NCBI GenBank assembly: GCA_965153355.1
Contig: OZ231127.1
Span: forward strand, 27,714,001-27,778,000
Length of the DNA stretch: 64,000 bases
From: Flaccisagitta enflata
Taxonomy: Eukaryota > Chaetognatha > Sagittoidea > Aphragmophora
Reading direction: 5' to 3'
Shown here: piece by piece, positions 52,210 through 64,000 of the stretch
How positions within the stretch are numbered: position 1 is the stretch's first letter
Layout of the letters: every line of letters begins with the position of its first letter
Program-made: the position numbers and the translations under genes
The notes under the pieces: generated by a model
The model's database searches: none
What the model was told of the DNA's origin: nothing
What the model saw: only the letters and a program-made list of their open reading frames with translations

Positions 52210-53335
52210 GGCGATGGTTTTTTGCCAGACCAGCTCTCATCAGACCAGTTTAGAGGTTGAATCTCAAGAACATATAATAAAATCTGTATGTTCTACCAGA
52301 CCAGCATCAGACCAGTTTAGCTTTTCCTGAATCTACCTTAAATCCAGAAATAAAATCATCAGACCACCATTAGACCACTTGAAAACTCATCTTGGTTTAA
52401 CCTTAAAATCAAATAATCAGACCATCATCAGACCAGCTGCAAAGCACTCTATGAGAGGTTCAACCTCAAAATAAAATCATCAGACCACCATCAGACCAGC
52501 CCCATATCCTTTTCTAAGAGGTTTAACCTCAAAATAAAATCATCAGACCACCAGTAGACCAGCTTCTTATCCTTTTCTAAGAGGTTTAACCTCAAAATAA
52601 AATCATCAGACCAACATCAGACCAGCCCCATATCCCTCTCTAGGAGGTTCAACCTTAGAATAAAATCATCAGACCACCATCAGACCAGGCGTTTATAACT
52701 GGATAAATGGTTCAACCTCAAAATAAAATCATCAGACCACTATCAGACCAGCGCCATATCCTTTTCTAAGAGGTTTAACCTCAAAATAAAATTATCAGAC
52801 CACCATCAGACCAGGCATTTATCATTGGATAAGAGGTTCAACCTCAAAATAAAATCATCAGACCACCATCAGACCAGCCCCATATCCTTTTCTAAGAGGT
52901 TTAACCTCAAAATAAAATTATCAGACTGATGGTGGTCTGATGATTTTATTTTGAGGTTGAACCGCTTATCCAGTTATAAATGCTTGGTCTGATGGTGGTC
53001 TGATGATTTTATTTTGAGGTTAAACCTCTTAGAAAAGGATATAGGCCTGGTCTGATGGTGGTCTGATGATTTTATTTTGAGGTTGAACCTCTTATAGAGT
53101 GCTTTGTTGCTGGTCTGATGATGGTCTGATTATTTTATTTTAAGGTTAAACCAAGATGAGGTTTCAAGTGGTCTGATGGTGGTCTGATGATTTTATTTCT
53201 GGATTTAAGATAGATTCAGGAATAGCTAAACTGGTCTGATGCTGGTCTGGTAGAACATACAGATTTTATTTTATGTTCTTGAGATTCAACCTCTAAACTG
53301 GTCTGATGAGAGCTGGTCTGGCAAAAAACCATTGC
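52210..53335. mobile_element. 1.1-kb foldback element with 10-bp target duplication
   Basis: Inverse ends: GATGGTTTTTTGCCAGACCA at the left and the matching TGGTCTGGCAAAAAACCAT at the right. Directly repeated TCAAAACTTT flanks both sides (52200-52209, 53336-53345). The arms are unequal: the left runs to about 52924 and the right about 410 bp, because the left has extra ~60-80 bp units (CATCAGACCACCATCAGACC, AACCTCAAAATAAAATC). Long internally repetitive arms with a 9-10 bp duplication resemble FB/Galileo or Mutator-like foldbacks. No ORF. Confidence 0.85.
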
Positions 53336-53619
53336 TCAAAACTTTTGAGGAAGGCGAAAACTGTTTCATAGGAGAATTATCAGAACACTCGTTGCTTAGG
53401 TGAAGCTTATATTGTCTTAGTCTTAGCCAGATTCGATTTTTTTTTTCAAGACCATTTTTTTCTTGATTGAAAACTAGAAAAGTCTGTCACTCGTTAGGCT
53501 GAGAAGAGAAAAAAATACTCTACTGGAATCCTTATTATGTGCTTTTATTCATGCTTAACATGTAAACACAGATCATACAATAACAACAGACATCTATAAA
53601 CTAAAGTGAGAGTAAGGTA

Positions 53620-56431
53620 TTACAATTTGTGTAAAAAAGAGAGAACACTGTTTCCGATGTGAGACAGTTTGTTTTCAAAGCAGCGTTTTCTATGAGCGAA
53701 TATTTCAGTTACAGAAAAATAACCAAGAGATTCTCTGAGAGTCTTTATACTCTCCCATCTATTTTAAGAAAATATTTTTCTAATGGCATTGTTTACCGCG
53801 ACATGAAGAGACTGCATCTCTTTGTAACTGTAAGAAACCACATCACAGGCGTAAGTGATTATCGGGACACAAATACAGTAAAGGAGTTTCATCTGAACCA
53901 TTTCACTTGGTCCATACAAAACATTAAGCATAGAATTTGAGCTTCGATAGAATGCAGAACGACACTTTTTGGCACAGCAGCAAAAACGCGTATCAGCTTT
54001 TAGTAAAACACCCAGATATTTCCACTCAGATACAAATTCTAGTGGAGCGTTATTAAGCGTGATAGAAGAGCAAGAAAATGAGTCAAACTTCTTCCCAAAA
54101 TACATAATTTTTGACTTATGTTCGTTGTATTTGATACACCACAATGAGGCATACTCAGAACAGATATCAAGAAGACATTGCATGGATTTCCTACTAGGAG
54201 TTAAAAGACAAACATCATCGGCATACAGGATGCAAGCTACAAAATAATCAATAATATGACAACCCATACCGGACTTGCGTAATTTTATTATCAGGTCATC
54301 CATATATACAGCCCAAAATCTGGCGCTGAGAACACCGCCTTGTCTAACACCTGATATGACAAGAAACGAGTCACTCACGGCATTTCTCCATTTACAGATA
54401 CTCGATAAGTTAGAATACCAATATTTAAGTATGCGAATCCAACAGAGATGAACTCCGCGTCAAATTAATTTCAGAAAAAGACCGTCGTGACTCACTCTGT
54501 CAAAACCTTTAGTGCAGTCGAGAAAAGAAGCAAAAACATGGGAACCGTGATCCGTAAAATAATCTATACATTGCTTGACACAGTAAATGGCATGACTTGT
54601 AGAATGCTTTTTTTTGTATCCGAATTGCAAATCGTCCGAACTTTAACAATATGGCATGTTCAAAAAGATACGAAAATAAATGACTTAGAGTGATGCCTCT
54701 ATAATTGTCAACACATGATGAATCGCCTTCAGTATCCTTTATAATGGGCGTAATAACTCCATTTAAAAAGTCACATGGTACATATCCGTGCTGTATCATA
54801 GCATTAAAGAGAAGATGTAAATGTATTACAAGTAGAGGGTTACCGTACAAAACATGTTCAGCTCTGATAAAGGAACCAGATGCTTTCCCGGGTTTGAGTT
54901 TTCCCATGATCGTAACCATGTCATCCCAAGACAAAAACTGCGAAGAAATGTTATCAGCACAATGGTTGTCAACTAATGTACTATAAACAGTTCCAAATTC
55001 AGCAGACAGATGTTGAGCACGATCAGAATTAGCCTCATCGTAAATACGTTTAAAACTGGCGGCAAATTCATTTGCAATATCTTTATGATCAGTCTTGCCG
55101 TTAATTCTAGTCGCGCTATCATCTTGTTTACCGTGAACATGTTTCCAAGATTGCCAGAAGTCATTTCCGCGGTTATCTATAAGATTATCATGTATCTCAT
55201 CACATAAATTTTGATCGAAAGACTTTTTAGCCAATCTTATAGCATGTTTGTATTTATAAGAAGCTTCTTTTTTCAAGTTAAAAATCAAACCAGACGAAGG
55301 TCTACCAGAATCGCGCCACATTATATGAGCATCGTAAGATGCTTTTTTCAAACTCGTCAACTCATCATTCCAAAACGATTTAGATAGACCAGGACGGGAT
55401 CGTGGGAGACATTTGTCAGCTTTTTCAATCGCAGAGACAATGTCAGTAAAATATTTTTCAATCAAGAATAAATGATCCGTACAGTTACAAATCTGATTAC
55501 CATGTAAAATGTCATAAAAAGGTACACTTATTGTATCAAGACATTTTTTCATATTTTCAGAATATTGTTCCTTGCTTACATCATCAAGATTCCGCCAATT
55601 AATACTAGCCGGAGGATACTCGTATTTTTTCGTGACAATATCAGAGAGAGATAACTGGAAATCAGAAGAGACAGGAAGATGATCACTCGCGTTGTCTGAA
55701 AAATGATTGATCGTAGTATTGGTTGTGATACTCTTTAGATTATCAGAAATAAAGATATAGTCGAGAAGAGAAACATTACCGTCAGACCCATAATTGGTTC
55801 TAGTGTAAGAGTTAACAGGATTAAAATTGGGACGTAGATCAAAAGTACAGGACAGATTGTGTCGGGACAAAAGATCACATAATAAAGGTGTGAATGGATG
55901 ATTAGGTTTGTAAATGTTACAATTGAAATCGCCAAGTAATATTATTTCGTGATTTGGATGGCAACTAAGAACATTGTCAATAAAGCCAAGGGTATCACAG
56001 TAAGCATTTATCTGTTCATTTAGTCGTGAAGTATCAAGGAAAGGTAAATAAACATTTATGCATAATATATCATACCTCGAGTCACTGATCTCAAGAACTG
56101 TCATACGATCATGTTTAAGATCAAAGCGTGGATTGATACAATTTGCATATTTTTTATTCCAAATAAAGCCGGTGCCGCCGTAGGGTCGACCTCGTAGTAT
56201 TTTTGTTCCGATTGTGTTTTTCATGGCAGATGTACCGTAACCTTCGAATTCATTGTGCACGTGCTTGAGTTCGTTCACTCCTTTCGTACGTTTGAAAGGC
56301 GGACGAAGCCAGTGTTCTTGGATGCACTGGATGGTGTTAGGTTCCTCTGAGCAACGCGAGTTCAAGAAATTTTTGTTCCGATGAAACCCATTAACATTAT
56401 GGGTCGAGAAGGTCACGGTCTGAAGGGCCAT
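53620..56431 (-). pseudogene. LINE ORF2: endonuclease and reverse transcriptase (broken)
   Basis: ORF2 nicks the target with an APE-type endonuclease and copies the element RNA from the nick. The endonuclease is intact at residues ~1-260: THNVNG (N12), QEHW (E39), VYLP (Y128), GDFN (168-170), DYIF (D224) and SDHLPV (D250, H251). The reverse transcriptase begins near residue 560 (NGVITPIIKDTEG, NYRGITLS). At about 54640 the frame shifts by one base. RT motifs continue in the new frame: CTKGFDRVSHDG, then GVRQGGVLS, then the catalytic YADD. That frame has a TGA at 54460-54462 and a TAA at 53764-53766 before its natural-looking end at 53620. Its protein context matches CR1-like elements. Confidence 0.87.
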
Positions 56432-56433
56432 GA

Positions 56434-58164
<1,731 letters not shown>

Positions 58165-58270
58165 GTTAGGACGAGAGCCGTTTGGCCCGAAGGCCGATAT
58201 TGGATTGTTGCTTGATTCGAGGCGAGAACCAAGTGACCGAGGATTATTGAGAATATTCGGGGAAAAAATT

Positions 58271-58875
58271 CCTTGGCTCCTTAGGCCATGTCAAAACAAA
58301 TGAAGCAAGAATATAGTCTAAATCTTAAATTGATTTAAATTAATCACCTTTGGTAGAGTAAGTAAGCTGAAAAAAGTACCATGCAGTTGCGTAGCATTCC
58401 TTTGATATTAAACTGTTCAACTTATTGGATAACCCATTCAGATAAGCATTTTGCCCAGCCAAAGCTGTTAAACTTATTGGATAACCCATTCAGATAAGTA
58501 TTTTGCCCAGCCAAAGCAAGAAAAGAAATTAATCAAAGGTAAATAAAACAATAAAAAGAGTGAGGTTCATTATTTCAGATGTAGAGTCAGACGTGTCACG
58601 AACATACGCTGGCCGTGGCGCTAACACGCGTATGAGAAAGTTCTAGAACCTCAAAGACTTTCACTGAAAAATTCAGTCGAGAAACTCTTAGGCATCGCAA
58701 CCATGCATTTATTGCCACAGAATCTATCACTATCATTCGTTGAGTTCTTCACAACGTGACTGATAGCAGGGACACTGATTTTGGCCATAGATTTATTTTA
58801 TATTATAAAAAGAGATTAGGTTCCGATATGATTTGTGAGGCTGCGATACAATTTAAACATGGCCCTACTATCTTA
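58271..58875. other. Unique stretch with a ~59-bp tandem duplication
   Basis: 58428-58525 contains two copies of a ~59-bp unit (CAACTTATTGGATAACCCAT, TCAGATAAG, ATTTTGCCCAGCCAAAGC) differing at a few bases. Nothing else recognised. Confidence 0.7.
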
Positions 58876-59484
58876 GGAAAAAGTTTATCGCATTTTTGAT
58901 GAAAGGGCGTTTTATGGACAAGATGATACTATTAACATATCCGTGACAATCTTGATACTTGCTCTTGCCCTCCTTGACTTTTTCAAATGTTCTCCTGCGT
59001 CTCAGCATGCTTTCGAACTGCAACTGAAGGTATGATATGGTGATCTTCCTCCAGAAATTAACGCGATTCTTTTTAGTCCTGCCATCCATGTTGCACATTC
59101 TCAACTTTGCCATTGCTTTGATTGGATCCATAGCAATTCAATCAGGTAGGGATCTGGGCTGTTTCTGGGCCAACTGGAGCGATGGTTGACCTTTGATACT
59201 GTGCCTTTGAAGCCGTTGCTTCGTTAAAACACCCAGTGAGCGGGTGCGCCATCTTCCATGAACCACGTTTCAAAAACGCCATTTTTATGCCATTTTTCTA
59301 AAGAGGTACCCAACTTCATTCAGCTTTCATTTCTAAATGGTTAGATGCACAGTGATGTGGTTGGCGCCAACTGCTAGAAAATTCGAAGACTTTTAGAACC
59401 TCACCAATCAATCTTTGATTTTTTCATTTGTAAAGGACTAAAAAAGAGATATGAGGCTTTAAGTGATGCGATAAACTTATTTCC
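58876..59484 (-). mobile_element. Internally deleted Tc1/mariner-type element
   Basis: Ends GGAAAAAGTTTATCGCAT and ATGCGATAAACTTATTTCC. TA is present on the left (58874-58875); the right flank is AA, possibly a mutated TA. The length (609 bp) and retained transposase part match the 11829-12438 element. The terminal repeats differ, so these are related but separate subfamilies. Confidence 0.75.
58930..59260 (-). pseudogene. Tc1-like transposase C-terminal fragment (degraded)
   Basis: On the minus strand, in pieces from more than one frame, MEDGAPAHW and an NSPDP-containing segment followed by a WIQS-type Trp word correspond to MEDGAPAH and NSPDLNPIESLW of the 12-kb fragment. Near 58945-58975 the DNA also resembles that copy's C-terminal GGHTKY region. 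There are several frameshifts and substitutions, and the third acidic position cannot be confirmed. Non-functional. Confidence 0.7.
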
Positions 59485-60056
59485 AAGGTTGTAATCGCGT
59501 GACGTCGAAATGATAGACTGAGTGATAGACGTTGTTGAAAGCACCAAGGGGCAAAAAAGGTTAAATGTCGGAACCTCTCTCGAAAGATGGCGGAGGAAAG
59601 ATTTAGTTGGCAGGAAAAAATGGATAAACGGGGAGAAGTGTAGTTGAAGTTGGAGGGCGAAGATACGTAAGGAGCGAAGCTGACCATATTTGAATTATAC
59701 ACCACTGGTTGTTGCAATATTGAGTTATCACATGCGGTTAGACAAAAAAAAACATAACATAACAAGAACTGGTCAAATTGTTCTGTGGCTAAAAGGGGGA
59801 GAAAAATGAAAAATGGAATAAAAGAGACGACATGATGATATTGACAAAACGTGGTTTGACCGAAAACATCGATGGCGATGATCCAAAAGGTGATGATTTC
59901 GTCTTCAAGACATTACGCAACAGGCTCTTTGCTGTTCTTCATAGGGTTGTTTTGTATTCTAAATGACAAACTGAAATGCTGAAAAGGTGAAAATGTATAT
60001 AATTCGGGCGTGGGTTTTGTTAAATGATGAAGGAAGAAAGTGACTGGCGAAACATA
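59485..60056. other. Unique stretch, nothing recognised
   Basis: One 113-codon minus-strand frame (59424-59765) partly overlaps the Tc1-like element and has no domain. Confidence 0.3.
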
Positions 60057-61115
60057 CACTTTTTTCTTTTTATAAGCACCTCGTTTATAAGCACGCCCAG
60101 CCTCAGATATTGGGAAAATTTAAGCACAATGCTAAGCACGCTCCAGGCTGAGATTTCCAATTTGAAAAAAAATCATTGATGAAATTTCCAAAATATGCTA
60201 ATCTTTAAACATTTTTGGTTGGAATTTCACAAAAACCAATGGAAACTTTGATAGAAATTAAAATTATCTATAATATCAATCTGTCAATACATTTAGGATT
60301 TGATACTAATAGAAATAATTGGATTTCTAATAATATTTAAGAATATGATTGCTTAGATATTATTGTTGATTTATTGCTGTAACAAGGACCACTAAAAAAC
60401 TAATACACGCCATATTTTTTATAAGAACAGAGTTTTTGAAGTGAGGCTCAGCGTTCTTATTTTTTTACCAATTTTCAGCTTCAAATGTTCTTAACCCGTT
60501 TTTATTTTTGTAACATGGAAGTTCTTTATCATAGTTGCTAACTAGTCATATTCGATGAAATGAATATATTTTATTCTCAGTCTTACAATTTTTGTTTATG
60601 TTAAATCATGAAATAAAAAAAATGTAAATGATAAAAGTAATTGGTTGAATTGTTTAGGTTAGAGGATTCTGTACAACGTTTTTTCATTGTTTCCTCAAAA
60701 AATTTTGAAAAAGCGTACTTCAGAATGTCTTTGTGTGAAAATCTAAGCCTGGGCATGTTCTAAGGATGTTTGTTTTTTTCACCATATCTGAGGCTGATGT
60801 TCTTATAAACAGTGTTCTCATGATTCTAAATAACACTAAAAATCTAAAAGAATCTTATATTAAATCAAGATACTAATCTCATCCCATGGTTTATACAAAA
60901 GTAGAACAACGTCAGCAAAAGATACTGTATATCTTTTAATGCAAAATACATTTCCATACCCTACTGTGTACTTTGTTCTATTCTGAATAGGATAATTACT
61001 AACCAATAAATGATAAGCAGGCTTTTAAGCACATTTCAGCCTCAAAAATGAGATTTTGCTAAGTACGCTCAGCCTCAGCCAAAAAAAAGTGCGTGCTTAT
61101 AAAAAGAAAAAAATG
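60057..61115. mobile_element. Inverted-repeat element with TA duplication
   Basis: Left end CACTTTTTTCTTTTTATAAG then CAC; right end GTGCTTATAAAAAGAAAAAA then ATG; TA on both sides (60055-60056, 61116-61117). Subterminal words (TAAGCAC, CAGCCTCAGA) recur inverted on the other side. The 1,059 bp have no ORF; the interior is AT-rich. Probably a non-autonomous Tc1/mariner-superfamily element. Confidence 0.8.
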
Positions 61116-61386
61116 TATGCGGTAAAATGAAAGTGAAGTAGTACAAAAGGGCCAAATTGCAGCGAGGGTTAACGTGTAAGAGGAGGTGAAGGGAAACTCG
61201 ATTTAGAATGAATTCTAAGGCCACGTTGAAAGGGAGACTCCTGATGGCGCTCGGAGGAGTAAGATGTTACGCAAATGAGGAGAACAAAAGACTTGATGGG
61301 CTGCCAAAAAAACTCTTGGGATGTGTGGAGGTGAAAGTCGATGTATACGAAAGGTCGGATGAGCCCGGAGAAACAGGTCACGATCG
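61116..61386. other. Unique stretch, nothing recognised
   Basis: Opposing 70-75 codon frames, no recognisable motif. Confidence 0.3.
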
Positions 61387-61484
61387 CCTGTCTCTGACTC
61401 GTTCTGTCTCTCTGACCTCTTCTCTGACTCTCTGACTTCTTCTCTGACTCTCTGTCTCTGACTTTCTCTCTGACTCTCTGTCTC

Positions 61485-61522
<38 letters not shown>

Positions 61523-61523
61523 A

Positions 61524-61617
<94 letters not shown>

Positions 61618-61670
61618 GTCTGTCCGTCTCTGTCTGTCTGTCTGTCTGTCTGTCTGACTGTCTGTCGCAC
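61387..61670. repeat. (TCTG)n microsatellite
   Basis: CTCTGACT-type units to about 61485, then GTCT tetranucleotides to about 61670 with a few interruptions. Confidence 0.97.
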
Positions 61671-61854
61671 TATCGTCTCTTTCGTGATTCTCTCACAATT
61701 ACTTTGATCCACTTCTCAAGCTGAGATCTAGGACGTATCTGCTATCATGACCCATGTCAAATCCCTAATACATGGAACACTACTGAAGTAAGACGAGTAA
61801 GTGCCCCTTTAAAATTTGCCTTATAAATATAAGTACTGGACATTGTATCCGTTT

Positions 61855-61965
61855 CTAAGGCATCTCTATAACTGGCTGTGTCCGTTGGTCGGTCGGTCGG
61901 TCTGTTGGTCGGGCGGGTAACGCATTCGTTCGACGGTCCACACGTTGCACCTTATTGGCCTACTT
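61855..61965 (+). mobile_element. Degenerate SGC fragment
   Basis: CTCTATAACTGGCTGTGTCC, GTTGGTCGGTCGGTCGGTC and a later GGCCTTGTT resemble SGC parts. The GTCGCG palindrome is lost. Confidence 0.45.
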
Positions 61966-62176
61966 GGCCTTGTTAGACGTCGCCTGGATGATATAAGATG
62001 TTTCACAAAAGAGTGGTTAAGACTGAACAGTTTCCCCCCTTCCTCTTTTCCTCTGTTTGAAATTCGCGCTTCGGTACAAATATTTTTCCCCGATACTTTT
62101 CCGCCCTTTGGGTTCGTTGGTTAGCCGCTTAAGCTCACTTTATTCAAGCTCACTTTACTCAAACTCAAACCTACTC

Positions 62177-62198
62177 TCGCTTTCTTTCTTTCTTTCAT

Positions 62199-62286
<88 letters not shown>

Positions 62287-62292
62287 TTTTTC
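62177..62292. repeat. (TTTC)n microsatellite
   Basis: Pure CTTT apart from one CATT unit near 62195. Confidence 0.97.
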
Positions 62293-62459
62293 TCCTTAGC
62301 TGGATTCTCTCCATCGGCGCTTCAGTCGTCCGAGAACCGCGCAGGCGCACTGCCGCTCGGCCGCGGCGTCCCTGGAGATACATTTTATGTAAAACCACCG
62401 TGTGAGTATCGTAAAAGGCTACGTCTTCTAGCTTCAAATTCTTCTGGCTTTTCCTCTTT

Positions 62460-63106
62460 GTTCTTCTTCTTCTTCTTCTTCTTCTTCTTCTTCTTCTTCT
62501 TCTTCTTCTTCTTCTTCTTCTTCTTCTTCTTCTTCTTCTTCTTCTTCTTCTTCTTCTTCGTCTTCTTGTTCTTCTTGTTCTTCTTTTTTTCTTTTTTTTC
62601 TTCTTCTTCTTCTTCTTCTTCTTCTTCTTCTTCTTCTTCTTCTTCTTCTTCTTCTTCTTCTTCTTCTTCTTCTTCTTCTCTTCCGTTTTCTTTCTCTTTT
62701 TCTTTTTTTTTCTTTTTTTTCTTTTTCTTTTTTTTCATCTTTCTTTTTCTTCTTCATCTTTCTTTTTCTTCTTAATCTTATTCTCATTCTCCTTCTTCTT
62801 TTCTTCTTTTTCTTCTTCTCCTTCTTTTTCTTCTCCTTTTTTCTTCATCTGTTTCATTTTTTCCTTTCGCTGTTTTCTTTTTCATTTTCATTTTCATTTT
62901 TATTTTCTTTTTCTTTTTCTTTTTCTTTTTCTTTTTCTTTTTCTTTTTCTTTTTCTTTTTCTTTTTCTTTTTCTTTTTCTTTTTCTTTTTTTTTCTTTTT
63001 CGTTTTTCTTCTTCTTCTTCTTCTTCTTCTTCTTCTTCTTCTTCTTCTTCTTCTTCTTCTTCTTCTTCTTCTTCTTCTTCTTCTTCTTCTTCTTCTTCTC
63101 CTTTTT
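62460..63106. repeat. (TTC)n/(TTTTTC)n pyrimidine cluster
   Basis: TTC at 62460-62560 and 62599-62680. Degenerate T/C follows, then (CTTTTT)n hexamers at about 62905-62990 and TTC again at 63008-63100. CTTTTTTCTTCATCTGTTTC, ATTTTTTCCTTTCGCTGTTT occurs at about 62837 and 63102, a partial segmental duplication. All open frames are artefacts. Confidence 0.96.
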
Positions 63107-63718
63107 TCTTCATCTGTTTCATTTTTTCCTTTCGCTGTTTTCTTTTTCAGAGTCTCCCAGCAAGCCTAAGTTTTTGCTTTTTCCTTTCCTTCTAAATCCT
63201 TCACGTTTCTTCTCTCCTTTCTCCACCACATTTCTTTTTTCTTTTTTTCCCCTTTTCTTTCCTTTCCTCACACGAGTTGACCCTTTTCTAAATAGCGCTC
63301 TTTGTTCTCTGATGTTAAATCCATTTATATCCTAACCTTTAAAGAGTCGTAGGGCGAGATGGGAGACTCCTCAAAAGGGAGGAACAGTGTCTGTGTTTGA
63401 TAGTGTAAGAGGGGAAAGCAAAGAAAGGAAGAAGAAGAAGAGAATGGAGTAGAAGAAAAAGAAGACAGAGACAGCGACACAGAGACTAGTAAAGGAAGAT
63501 AGACAGACAGACAAACAAACACGACACAGAGACACACGTGACACCGGGACAGACATGACACAGAGACAGAGACAGAGATAGTGACAGACAGAACTAGAAA
63601 TAGATAAGCACACTGCCGCTGACTGGATGACTGGATGACCAAAACTATGAAATTGAACCAAGCTTCACCAACAGGAAGAAACAGAAGCAAAAATAAGGAG
63701 AGAAAGAGACAGATGGAA
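63107..63718. other. Pyrimidine-rich then purine-rich unique stretch
   Basis: T/C-rich to about 63260, with GACAGAGACA-type degenerate tetranucleotides at 63460-63590. No gene recognised. Confidence 0.4.
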
Positions 63719-64000
63719 CAAGTCATCCAAGGATCGCACATGGTCAGCGGTACCCGATGCCCTGCTTGGAGTGATCAGCTGAAGAAGTTGAGTGAGAGCA
63801 GGGCAGCGGCCCCAAAGGACGGATGTCCTGTAGGACACAGGGGTGAATTTCCTTACGTCCTGAGATTCCTAGGAAGGCGAATTTTCAGGCCTTTTGGACA
63901 ATTTTCCATGATATTCAATTGGAGTTTTACATTTTTTTACAATTTTTTATTTAAAATCCATGTTATTCAATGAGAATTTTATCTTTTTTTTATTTTTTTA
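63719..64000 (+). mobile_element. Type-A foldback element, copy A4 (cut by window end)
   Basis: CAAGTCATCCAAGGATCGCA, CATGGTCAGCGGTACCCG and a perfect TGCCCTGCT/AGCAGGGCA pair. The left terminal repeat GGGCAGCGGCCCCAAAGG starts at about 63799, with TGTCCTGTAGGACACAGGGG. The core starts with ATTCAAT(T/G) units. The right end lies beyond the window. Confidence 0.85.

Overview
This window looks like non-coding, repeat-dominated DNA from a eukaryotic nuclear genome, most likely an invertebrate animal. The reasons are: very long dinucleotide and trinucleotide microsatellites throughout; a CR1/Jockey-like non-LTR retrotransposon whose two ORFs resemble those of aquatic invertebrates and fish; hAT-type and Tc1/mariner-type DNA elements with diagnostic target-site duplications (TSDs); and tandem satellites. 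I saw no bacterial-style gene, rRNA, tRNA, CRISPR array or confident host exon. I cannot name the species. Most long open frames are translations of (GA)n, (GAA)n, (AAC)n or minisatellites.

Layout. 1-8.2 kb: a direct duplication (1-680 and 7347-8070), microsatellites, and the first members of a foldback family named here A/B/C. 8.2-13.2 kb: short 'SGC' repeats with GTCGCG palindromic ends, a TA-flanked foldback MITE, an internally deleted Tc1-like element and a type-A foldback. 14.4-14.7 kb: a nested hairpin element. 15.07-23.0 kb: a roughly 8-kb inverted-repeat composite built from a ~165-bp satellite. It has been invaded by two type-C and one type-A foldbacks, a hAT element (8-bp TSD) and MITEs nested in that hAT. 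23.9-25.6 kb: a second copy of the same hAT with its own 8-bp TSD, which provides the empty site for one MITE. 25.6-40 kb: microsatellites, minisatellites, one type-C foldback and long unremarkable stretches. 40.2-49.1 kb: a satellite array with ~958-bp monomers in a two-monomer (~1,916 bp) higher-order pattern. 50-53.4 kb: SGC repeats, a type-B foldback and a 1.1-kb foldback with a 10-bp TSD. 53.5-58.3 kb (minus strand): the LINE, with an intact ORF1 and a broken ORF2. 58.9-61.1 kb: a second deleted Tc1-like element and a TA-flanked inverted-repeat element. 61.4-64 kb: pyrimidine microsatellites and a fourth type-A foldback cut by the window edge.

The most unusual item is the A/B/C foldback family. 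At least 20 ends share a module around GGGCAGCGGCCCC. They enclose different minisatellite cores, keep a poly(G) tract near one end, and carry small hairpins whose stems differ between subfamilies while remaining complementary. No transposase was found for them here. The only protein-level content I can support is the LINE (ORF1, ORF2) and two Tc1-like transposase fragments. Nested insertions give a relative age order: satellite, then hAT, then MITEs.
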